Positions 35,675 through 47,300 of a stretch of DNA of 64,000 nt are shown piece after piece. The first letter of the stretch is position 1, and every line of letters begins with the position of its first letter. The notes below the pieces were generated by a model. That model did not search any database. It was not told the origin of the DNA and saw only the letters and a list, made by a program, of their open reading frames with translations. The position numbers and the translations under genes are program-made. Source of the DNA: Ostrinia nubilalis (Eukaryota; Arthropoda; Insecta; Lepidoptera; Crambidae); NCBI RefSeq assembly GCF_963855985.1, contig NC_087092.1, forward strand, positions 1,550,001 to 1,614,000, written 5' to 3'.

Positions 35675-36520
35675 ATGAGCACAAACAACAAACGGCGTGG
35701 AGCTAGCGGTTCCAGTTGTCCTGTGTCTGGAGTACCAGCTCTCGTGAACGTGCCCACCGCTATGTCGGCCGACCTAGCCTCGCTGTTCGAGTGCCCAGTG
35801 TGCTTCGACTATGTCCTGCCGCCGATACTGCAGTGCCAGAGCGGGCACCTGGTGTGCTCCAGCTGCCGGCCCAAGCTGTCCTGCTGCCCGACGTGCCGCG
35901 GCCCGCTCGGCAACATACGGAACCTCGCCATGGAGAAAGTCGCCAGTAACGTCATGTTCCCCTGCAAACACTCCAACACAGGCTGCACAGTCACTCTTGT
36001 GCACACTGAAAAAGCAGAACATGAGGAAGCTTGTGAATTCAGGCCATACTCCTGCCCTTGTCCCGGAGCGTCCTGCAAATGGCAGGGAGGACTAGATCAA
36101 GTCATGCCGCACCTTATGATGTCTCACAAAAGCATTACCACACTACAAGGTGAAGACATAGTGTTTTTAGCTACAGATATCAATCTTCCGGGAGCTGTTG
36201 ATTGGGTGATGATGCAGTCTTGTTTCAACCATCATTTCATGTTAGTTCTTGAAAAGCAAGAGAAGTTTGATGGTCATCAGCAATTCTTTGCTATTGTCCA
36301 ACTTATAGGATCTCGTAAAGAAGCTGAGAACTTTGCGTATCGTTTGGAGCTCAATGGTCATCGTCGGCGCCTCACGTGGGAAGCTATGCCGCGATCTATT
36401 CATGAAGGAGTATCTTCAGCGATAATGAATTCAGACTGTCTCGTGTTTGACACATCCCTTGCACAACTGTTTGCTGACAATGGGAACCTTGGAATCAATG
36501 TCACAATATCTATTGCCTAA
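35675..36520 (+). CDS. sina: E3 ubiquitin-protein ligase sina / SIAH
   Basis: A single-exon 281-residue protein, close to the 282 residues of human SIAH1. The start is the ATG at 35675; the frame stays open 26 codons upstream but without an ATG, and that stretch is not conserved-looking. The RING finger begins at C40-x2-C43 ([20 protein letters not shown]) and runs to about residue 76. Two SIAH-type zinc fingers follow (about 95-152), then the TRAF-like substrate-binding domain to the C-terminus ([37 protein letters not shown]). SIAH proteins recruit E2 enzymes and pass ubiquitin to bound substrates for proteasomal destruction; in Drosophila, sina degrades Tramtrack during R7 photoreceptor specification. 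No frame break or missing zinc ligand is seen. Confidence 0.97.
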   Translation: MSTNNKRRGASGSSCPVSGVPALVNVPTAMSADLASLFECPVCFDYVLPPILQCQSGHLVCSSCRPKLSCCPTCRGPLGNIRNLAMEKVASNVMFPCKHSNTGCTVTLVHTEKAEHEEACEFRPYSCPCPGASCKWQGGLDQVMPHLMMSHKSITTLQGEDIVFLATDINLPGAVDWVMMQSCFNHHFMLVLEKQEKFDGHQQFFAIVQLIGSRKEAENFAYRLELNGHRRRLTWEAMPRSIHEGVSSAIMNSDCLVFDTSLAQLFADNGNLGINVTISIA

Positions 36521-38316
36521 TATCCACCATGTCGTTATAGTTGGTACCAACCACTGGGACATTTGTTGACAAACTAAAAAAATAATCTAATTATAATATT
36601 GTGTCAATGTAATGTCCCCTCATAATTTTTTGTAATAGATGAAAATAATATAACTCGAATATTATATAAATACCTTATGTGTAAACATGAAATCATATTT
36701 TGTTACAGTTTGGGAATACAATTAATTTTGACTTGACATATTTTGTATTAATTAATCTGCAGTAATGTAAGCCAAAAATATTATAATTTCTTTGATTGTT
36801 TGTATGTACATGTGTGTTCATCTTTAGGGTTAAGTAGAGAAAGTTTAAATTCTTCCAGTGCGCTTCGTCACTATGGAATGGAATGCCTTGTAAACATAGT
36901 TTATAAAACAAATTATGACCTCTCGGAAGAGAAAGTGATTATTTTATTCCAAACAATGAACAAATTTTGTACTAACATTAATCATTTGTATATAAATGCA
37001 TGAAAATTATCTACACTTAAGGAATTTTAAGCAATTTTGTGATGTTGCTTTGTTACAAGAATACTAGTGTGCTGGCATTGCCGGAGTTAACGGACATGAT
37101 GCTGTAGTACAAATTGTGATGGTTCAAGTTGTGTAGATATGTTGCAGAATATTCGTCACACTTGTGCTGCCTGGTCTTACACACTCAAAGTTCTTCTAGA
37201 TGTTAACTTGATCCCAGCACTTTAACTTCAAATTAGTGGGAACAGTGCTGTAATATAAAACTCAGAACCGTACACATTTGGGCCTTACTCCACCAAGGGC
37301 AAGAGCACATAGAATAAACTGCTATCATAGGAAAAATTGCATTATTTATTGATGTGAACATCATAATACTTTATATGTATATTTTATCTGCAGTGTGTAC
37401 AGCTCTTCAATATTTCTTCTGGATATTACTGAAGCCTCTCAAAGGCATAATGTCAGTGATCAAATAATGAATATACCTATATAATATATGTTTATTCCAT
37501 GTTTTTATTAAAGCTGTTACAACCATGTCTATAACAGACCACTAACTATGTTTTGGAGCAACAGCTCAATGTACATAAGTTAACCAGTTTGTTTGTGTCA
37601 ATATGACTGAATTATTTATTAGTTGTGTTAGGCTTCATCTTATTTATACCTATATGTTACTTAATTCTAGTTATAATTGTCATTTTCCTCTATAAACCCT
37701 GTTTCCACTGCGGAGGCGCGTTTAAATTGTTTTAAAATGTACTATACCTTATGAATATGATATGATAAAGCTGGTTAAATTTATGAAATTGCTAGAAATA
37801 AATTTTTGTAATGTAAGAATTTGTTTTAATAACACTACTTTCCTACTGCTGATCTTGATGTTGTGTTGGACAAGGATTTAGCTGTGTTGATATTACAGCA
37901 AAACTTCATGGGGTAAAAAAAATTCAACTTGATTTATATAAATTTTATTTTCATAACAATTCTCAATGTAATTTACATAACATACATAAATATAACTTTT
38001 AAAATAAATAACATAACTAGAACCATAAACGATTTTACAATTTTTTGCACTGGTATTTATTTTGGATTAAGACCATACAACAGAATCGAAAAAATTAACT
38101 TAGTCAATATTTACTTATTATATTAATCATTTATGCATACTATAATCGACTATTTAATTTTTATCTCATTGGGCAATTCAAATAATTATTTGATTATAAT
38201 CACAATGTCCATATTATGAACTATCCAGTGAGCCAGATCTCCAATTGGACTCGGTTTAAAGCACCAACCAAATTGATTTTGGCTATACAACTATAAATAA
38301 CATTTTTAATTTAAAG
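36521..38316. other. Convergent 3' flanks of sina and Rabex-5
   Basis: sina (+) and Rabex-5 (-) converge here. Plus-strand AATAAA words at about 37312-37317 and 37798-37803 could end long sina transcripts. On the minus strand AATAAA at 37944-37949 (TTTATT on plus) could end Rabex-5, giving a 3' UTR of about 370 bases. No further coding exon is seen. Confidence 0.5.
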
Positions 38317-41300
38317 TTACGTTGGCTTTCCACTACTTTGCGGTAGTAATGGCGAAGGCAAGAGGCACGCAGCGGTCGGAGAGTCACTGTTGTCTAAAAT
38401 TGACGTCGCTTCATTTTGTGGTGAGCTGAAAGGATCTCCCTGCTGCGGTAATGTGACCGCTAAAGCTGCATTGAAAGGGTCACTATTCCTTTGCACAATT
38501 TCAAACGGATCGTACGTTCTGTTGGTCTTCCTATCTACTAGGCTGAACTCGTTGAATTTCTCTAAAGTCTCACTGAATGTACTCGGTTGTGGCGCGAAGG
38601 GGTCGAATGGTTTGATGCCGTCAGGACTAAAAGGGTCTTTAGCTTCTTTCGGTGCATCCTCCGCTATACTATTATCGCCACTAAAATCTGACAAATCAAT
38701 ATCGTAATTTATATTGCTTAGACCTGGAGCGAGGTGATCAGAACCAAACTCGTCCGGCGTCATCAATTCATCAATGGATCGCGAATCGAACGGTGTGAAT
38801 CCTAAAGGTGACGGAGTGAGCAGTTCTAGTGAGCTTGTTTGTTTCAAGTCCCAGGTTTGGTCCAAGTTTTGTGGCGATTTTGGTGAAGGCCTCTCGATGA
38901 CTTCGAACCCTAAAATGTTGAGTTTTTCAGGTTCTGTACTACTTACATCAACTGTCAGGATTTCAGGTTCTTTTTGTTCAATTTCTGTTCTTAGAGGTGG
39001 TGCTGGTAAGGGAATTGGCACACTTCTGTCTACAGTCGGCTTAGCCATCTCTGTTTGCTCTATGGTTATAAGTTTATCTATGAGCGATTGTGGATCTGGT
39101 GTTTGCGAGTCTGGTTGTGCCGAAGTTGAAGTGTTTTCCTCGGAGGGTGGACTGGGTTCGATATCAATGAGAGGTTTAGCACTGGTTTTGAATTTCCCAA
39201 TTTGCGGCAGTTCCCGTCGCGGTTTTATTTCCAACGGCGTTTTCGATAGTACGTCTTGTACCTTTTTAACGATTTGCTCCTGTAAAATGAAAATATTCAA
39301 TTAATATTCAATATTTGTATCACCAGAACAATCAGAAGTTCAAGTGCGAAAGGTGTGTTGATGAGCGGTAATTTGGCTTGACACATAAACAATATACAAA
39401 ATGGAAACGCTAAAGTCTCACGCACATAGCTCGCACACTCACTACGGCCGCCCGTCGCACAGTGGCGACAGCAATATAAAAGCGGGAGCGATAAGGATGG
39501 GTAGCTTAGGTCATAGGACGAAATTCTATGTACTCGGCGACCGGACTTTAGTAAGGCCCCGACGCCCGTATTCACAAACATTATTATGAGGTCTCACAGT
39601 GCAAGTGGACACACAGGGTGACACACTAATCAGTCACAGAGCTCTATTCAACGCTGTGCATTCGATTTACTGCTTCACTTAAGCAAGCATCGTTTGTGAA
39701 TACGGGTGCGAGTCTCGCACGTTACTCCTGCGCAGGTGAGCGAGTGTGACCAGCGAGGTGACGGCTACATACCTCGAAGGTGACGGCTACATACCTCGAA
39801 GGTGACGGCGTTGTGGTGCATCTGGTCGGCGTTGTCCCGCAGGGTGGTCGCGGCCGCGCTTAGCTCTTGCGCCGCCAGCCGCAGCTCCTCCGCCTCGCGC
39901 GCCGCGCCGCATAGCGATAGCGCCGCCGCCTGCGCACAACATTAAGGCTGGTGTTAGGCTTGATTTACTCCTACGCTGACGTCGGTCGCGTACATCGGTC
40001 GAGCGTACGAATAAACACAATGTTCTATGAATCACCGCACTGCAACGCCGTCGTCAGCAGCAGATGATTACATAGAACTATAGTCTATCCAATATAGCTT
40101 GATTAGAATGACAGCTTTCAAACGAATGTGACTAGTGCTGGGTATGTTTCGTACGGTTCACATAGATGTATCGATAAGTTTTCGAAAAAATGGTATAATA
40201 AAATGCACCCAATTTTTCTTCATATCTTTATTCAGAAAAATGACAATTAAAATTTATATTTAAAGACAGTAAAATTTCAAATGTATGTCAAGAGTGTACA
40301 ACCGAAGTCGTAGTCATCATCATCAGTGTTCTTCAGTGGTTTTTTCCTCTCGCTAGAGGGCGGTGGACATCTCTTCTAGAACAACGGTGCTATGAATATG
40401 AAAAAACCCAAAAAATTACCGGTGATTGATTTCCGATGTTTGCTTATTTAAGAATGAAATGTTTTTTGGTTTTTAATAGTGAACATTTAGAAAAACGTAT
40501 AACTTGACTTAAATATGTTAAAAAAATAGTTTAATTTTAATATGACATTTATTGTCGATATGTCCCATCACTAACATTTTTGTAACTCGAGATAACCTTG
40601 TAGAGACGTCGTTAATAATATAGCTTGATTTTTATGGTTTCGAATTACTACTTATTGGTGTAATTTAACACTGCATTTACACGAAATTAACATTTTTATT
40701 GGAAGCACTGTCGTCGAAAATATTGTTTGTAGGTCAGACGTGAATTATTTCACGTCCGCCAATATTTAGCTCTCATTGATCGCTACTACAAAGTTATGTC
40801 GTTACTTTTGATGGCAGCTGTCATTCTAATCAAGCTATATTGGATAGACTATAGTGTGTAATCGTGCGCGCCGCTGACGTCGGTCACCGATGTCAGCCTA
40901 AAAGGAAATCAAGCCTTAGAGTCACGCTGACGCACGCTGACCGTCAGCGCTGACAGCCGAATTGTATGAATCAAATTGTATGATCAGCGTGTGGTCAGCG
41001 GGACTAAAACCAGCCTAACAGTTCATTAATGGCCCTAGCTCATTAGGACACCATGGTGGCACCACCGATCGCGTCACCAACATCATCTTGCCACCTTTTG
41101 TAACATTATAGATAAAAAAAAAATATTGAGTATACAGTTCCTGGGCCTGGTCAGATATCAACTTGGTTGCGAAGCCATCTTGAAAAATGTAATAAGATAG
41201 GGCCCAAAGTCTACTGCAGGAGCACATGGACGTGGTCTTATCAGCCGGGCTAGGCGCGTCGTACACTCTTATCGACGTCAAAATGTATGGGCAAAATCGA

Positions 41301-44300
41301 TAAAATGACGTGATAACCACTTATCACGGCGCGCATCCTAGGCCTACAGGAAAACGTTGACTGCTGAACAAAGGCCTCCCCCAATGTTTTCCAATGACAA
41401 ATGAGAGATCCTGCTCTGATCGTATGTAGGTGCTTCTAGTAACCAGTTGGCGGCACTGTCTTAACCACTAACAAACCTTACTGTAAAACTGGTGAGCGCT
41501 AAAACGGCAGCGCTCATTCCGTGCACATCTTCGTTATTTATTTATAAAATTATGTTCTATTCTATATCTATTCGCTTTATTATACAATTATTATTATATA
41601 AAAATATTATATATACAAGCGCTTGTTTTGTTCTTACCCAAGCACTGCCGCCGATGGACGCCGGCATCGCCATATAGCAGTCGAACTCTGTCTTGTCCAT
41701 GCTCAAAGATTCCGCAGTCAGGTTTTCAATGAACGATACAGCACAACACTGTAAATTGAAGGACATCATTTAATAACATGCGAAGTAGTAGTACTATATC
41801 CAACTGTAACCGCGCTTTCACCAATGAGAATCATCTACAACCGATCGAGTTAACTGCGCACCAGGCAGCCGTGACGTCACATCGAACGCGGGGAGGTGTG
41901 CGTTAGCTCAGTGTCAGAGTTAGCTCGATCGAGTTGTAGAAGTAACGATGTCGACCAGCGATTACTGATGTCTATGAACTTTAGGGCGGCGCTACAGTAT
42001 ACCCCGCCCCTTGAACGGATATAGCAAGTTTTCATTAATTTTGGACCTTAATACAAGGGAATAAGGTTAAAAATAAGGTTGAACTATATTTCCTCTATTT
42101 TATAATAGATACCAGAGTAAATACAAATGAGTAGGTCATCTTCATAGAAACGCCCGAGCGCGGTTTGTATGTGAGCGCGCCAATACGTATGCGGCGCGCA
42201 CGCACACACTGACAAAATTTAGCGGGGAGGTGCCCCGAATTTTGTCAGTGTGTGCGTGCGCGCCGCATACGTATTGGCGCGCGCTCACATACAAACCGCG
42301 CTCGATGCGTTTCTATGAAGAAGACCTACTCATTTGTATTTACTCTGTAGATACTGACCAGGTTGGTGAAGTAGTATCCGCCCTCGCCCGTCATGAGTCG
42401 CTGCGCGTTACAGAAGCGCGTCACGAAGTTGATATTGCTGACCAGCCGCGGAGGATTCGCTTTCAGCACCTACGAAACAACTGGGTTACTCAGCAGTTGA
42501 AATTTATCAAGCCACCAGATGTCGCTTTCATGGCTTGAGCTGTTTTAATTTGTCTTTGAATAACATAAGATTTAGAATAGTCTCTGTGGGCTGAGTGTGA
42601 GTTAATATCAAACACGCTCACTAGTGCGCGTTTAAAAAATGTATGAAAATTTTAGTTTTTGAAGGTTTCCCGCTAAAGGCGCTGTATAATCCGTCATACA
42701 TTTTGAGCGCGTTTGATGTAAACTCACAGTAAGCCCTCTGGTCCTGCTTAGAGCCGTATTTGGTGCCGCTCCCATATTTCAGGCACAGACTGAGTTATGC
42801 GTTAGATTTATGTAAGACCACAGCAAGCAATATTTTTCAAAATAAATCTTCTGGTTCATGGACCCATTTCTTCTAACATAATTTTCGTGTCTTATGGCCC
42901 GGTTTCCACCAAAGCAGAGCCGCGGAGAGGAGAAGTGTCTAGCCGTCAAATATTTAGATACGGCGCGGCGTGGAGCGGAAACGAGAAAAAGATAATTAAT
43001 CCTATTGTTGATTCAACACACTTCTCTGCTCTACTACTGGGTCCAATGACAGTTTACCTTTCCCCCGGGACAAACTTGACCTTCATTGGTTGTGTTTTTG
43101 TGGCGGTCAAGCTGTAGATCCTGGCTACACAGGAGTTGCAGTGGTGGGAACGAGAGGTGGGAATAGTCCCTTTCTCTGCTTTACTGCGCTTTGGTGGAAA
43201 CTGGGCCTAATATGAGGTGTGAGTAGGTACTCACGGTGAAGATGAGCGCGGGCAGCAGGTCGTCAGCAGAAGCAGGCGCTCCGCACAGTGCCAGCACGTG
43301 GCGGCAGCAGCGCCGCACGCGCGCCAGCTTGCCGCCCGGCGACGACGCCGCGTCCATGCCCAGGAGCTCTGTTACAGATCAATTACCGCTTTAAAACTTG
43401 AAACACGATGCCTCAGGCTGGGCTGCAGCTTAAGCGCTCCTGCACACGAAACCGCTACCGCGCCGTCGCCGCGCCTTTGCACTGTTTATACGCGCCGCGG
43501 GCGAAATTATGCTTTGATGGCGCAGCGGCGATTTTACTCGGTGCTTATGAACAGTGTAGCGGCGCGGAGACGGCGCGGTGGCGGCGTCGTGTGCGGGAGC
43601 CCTAATAATACCCACTTTCTCGTCTTGTTTAGCATAATTGCTTTGAATTGACGATCTATACCTAATTTGTCCGCTGGTGCGGATAGAATAGAATAAGACC
43701 ACCTCTCGTCCACAACAATTTCCATGGAGCTCTTAAAAGCTACTAAGGGACAAAATAAATACGCGTCTCCCCAACAAGTCTAGTAGACCAAATCCTCCGA
43801 TTGCCTCTGGTAAATAAATTAGTGACCGTTGTGCTCCTGCATTAGTCTCCTCTAAATGACTTGATTTTGATTATGGTGATAATGATATCAAATTGTGTAT
43901 TCCAGGTGTCACTCGCCCACCCATCCCAGCTGCTGGTGACGTCACACTCACCGCTGATAGCCTTGTACAGCAGCTGGCGGCAGGTAGCGGAGCCGCGGTC
44001 CAGCTTGCACTCCAGGTGTCGCTCGCCCACCCATCCCAGCTGCTGGTGACGTCACACTCACCGCTGATAGCCTTGTACAGCAGCTGGCGGCAGGTAGCGG
44101 AGCCGCGGTCCAGCTTGCACTCCAGGTGTCGCTCGCCCACCCATCCCAGCTGCTGGTGACGTCACACTCACCGCTGATAGCCTTGTACAGCAGCTGGCGG
44201 CAGGTAGCGGAGCCGCGGTCCAGCTTGCACTCCAGGTGTCGCTCGCCCACCCATCCCAGCTGCTGGTGACGTCACACTCACCGCTGATAGCCTTGTACAG

Positions 44301-47300
44301 CAGCTGGCGGCAGGTAGCGGAGCCGCGGTCCAGCTTGCACTCCAGGTGTCGCTCGCCCACCCATCCCAGCTGCTGGTGACGTCACACTCACCGCTGATAG
44401 CCTTGTACAGCAGCTGGCGGCAGGTAGCGGAGCCGCGGTCCAGCTTGCACTCCAGGTGTCGCTCGCCCACCCATCCCAGCTGCTGGTGACGTCACACTCA
44501 CCGCTGATAGCCTTGTACAGCAGCTGGCGGCAGGTAGCGGAGCCGCGGTCCAGCTTGCACTCCAGGTGTCGCTCGCCCACCCATCCCAGCTGTTGGATGC
44601 GCTCTGACATAGCGCGGTCCAGGCGCTCGTCGTCAGTGCCAGCGGGAGAGAACACCACCGATGGCAGCCTGGATTGGTGGATGAAAACATATTCTAGCGC
44701 CTCAGTCAATACCTGAGGTATGAGTGGCACGGGAAGGCGATTTTGTGACAGTCAAACATCAGTGAGACTTCAGATTTGTATGCCCTGTCATGTCATAATA
44801 TGTCAATGTCACTCCTCCCGTGCCGCTCTCATACCTCAGGCACTGACTGAGTTAGCGCTCCTGCACACGACGCCGCCGCCGCGCCTTTGCACTGTTTATA
44901 CGCGCCGCGTGAACACCGCTGCCGCGCCGCTGGCGAAATTATGCTTTGATGGCACGGCGGCGGTTTTACTCGGCGCGTATGAACAGTGTAGGGGCGTGGC
45001 GACGGCGCGGTGGCGGCGTCGTGTGCAGGAGCGCTTAAGCGCTAAACTTATAACTGAGTCAACCGAGCAATCCACCTCGTTGCGATCACGCGGGGCATTT
45101 TCACAGGATCGTGCGACTAAGTGCATCGTGCGAACAAAGCGCGGTGGATCGTCCGGTTGACACCATTATCCGATAGTAAAAAGTGACGCCATAGCTTGTC
45201 TTTGACAGAATCGCATTTTGGGAGCTACCCTATTTTAAAATCATGAAACGCCTATTTTGACCTATTTGTCTCATAAGCCATTCATCTTATAGTTAGGGAG
45301 GCGAATAGGGGAATTTTCGGCAATACTCGAGCGTGGCAGTTTAAGATATGAGAGATACCTTAGACCTAATAGAACAACCTTGTAAAGTATTTAGCTCTAT
45401 ATGTAGTGACGCGCGCCTAGGATAGACGATCAGATTAGTAAAAAAATGGATAGTCTGAAATACTCGAGCGCGTCAGATTAAGATATTGGGGGTTGATTTT
45501 GGTGTTTAAAGACTATAGTCGTTTATGCTCAGAATGCCAACTTCTCAAAATGCCAACCGCTCGCAAAAAGACAACTTCTCAGAATGCCAACTTCTCGAAA
45601 TGCCAACTTCGCGAAATTCCAACTTCTCAAAATGCCAACTTCTCAAAATGCCAACTTCTCGAAATGCCAACTTCTCATAATGACAACTTACAATTATAAT
45701 GAATGCAGGAGCAGTGAATGCTACCACAAATAATAAAAATAATTAAAAAGTCCATATATTTGCAATATCTCAATATCTTTATTTGTTACTATAAAATCAA
45801 TCAATACACTAGGGTCGTATCGCATCAATCTCTCATCTCAAATGTCGATTGAATGACATACACCTATACAGGGTGTTTGGTAAATGGGTATATGAGCCGA
45901 CACTAGCCCATGTTAACATGGGCATATAAATAGTATGGTGAAGTCAGAAAATTGATATCTTCATTTTAATTATTTTAATTTTCATACAAATCGGATTTTA
46001 TTAAATTTATTTTGTATAAAAATAAAAAAATAAAAATATTGATATCAATTTTCTGACTTCACCATACCATTTATATGCCCATGTTAACATGGGCTAGTGT
46101 CGGCTCATATACCCATTTACCTAACACCCTGTATAATTGTTACAATCATTGTCAACATCGGATAAACAAAAAGCTTCCTTGGGGCCTACTTAACACCCCT
46201 TCCGAAAATCTGACGCGCTCGAGTAAATTTTTTTTTTTTTCATTTTTGACTACTTTAAATGCCTACCCCCACCACGCAAACCGGCAGATTAGTATACCGT
46301 TGTTATCAGAGGCACTCGGGGCATACGTAGTATGAATATCTGACGCGCTCGAGAATGCCCAAGTAACTGTTTTTTTTTACATTTTTGAAAAACCGTACAC
46401 GCCAAACCCACCGCTAAAATGGTTTTTGCCATACGAGCTTTTCTTTTCGAAATTATTTTATCTTTCGATTTTGATAGGTCTCGACGGTGCCGTTGAATGC
46501 CATTTAGCTACCTCGCCTCCCTAACTATTACTTAAATACTGAAATGATGTTACATTTACTTTTATAGCCTGACCAGGAACATAAAAACCCTGGCATAGAG
46601 GCGCGTCAATTGCATTTGATAGTGCAACACTGAGTACAGTCGTACCTGTGTTGAATTAATAGGCTAACTTTATGTATCAGGATTAAGGATTACGGGCTAA
46701 TTTGATATTTTCATGAATTAACGAAAAAATATTATATAGGTAACCTGGTTTAAATAAATTAAATGAAAACATCAATCGAGCTAGTAGGATTTATTTTATT
46801 ATTCATCAATAATCAAATTCAGAACTTGAATATTCAACTGCAATGTCTGCTCATGAACGCTTCAAACTCGGTACTTCTTTCCCAATTCCATAAAATTCAA
46901 CACTTAGAAAGTGACAAAAAACTTTAAAATAGGTAGTTGAAACAAACCACAGCTAATTTGCATAGTGGACTGTACTATACGATAAACATGTCAGTCAATT
47001 TGACACCCTTGTCGGAAAAATTATTCAATGAAAATATTGTCCGAACCCTTAGTATTTCTCTTCGACAAATACTTTAACACATTGTAAACCACTTTTCTTT
47101 CACGACTATAAAAAGATTTTAGCAATGTAATTCACAAAATCAATGGACATGGCGCACAATTTTTGTTGAAGATGCCAAAAAAAACTACAAAAAATTAGAA
47201 TGAATACTGTATTTTTACTTTTTTGATATCTTTAAAAATGACTGAAATATTCAAGCTCAAAGTGCGCTCTTCCGCTAGGAGCGATTTTCCGCGCGGATTT

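Noticed and set aside
38390..39304. Plus-strand frames of 105 and 176 codons
   Set aside because: They are antisense shadows of the large last exon of Rabex-5, which has clear homology and splice support on the minus strand.
43842..44730. Series of 62-150 codon frames on both strands
   Set aside because: They are frame-shifted readings of the 110-bp tandem repeat of the Rabex-5 exon end, not separate genes.
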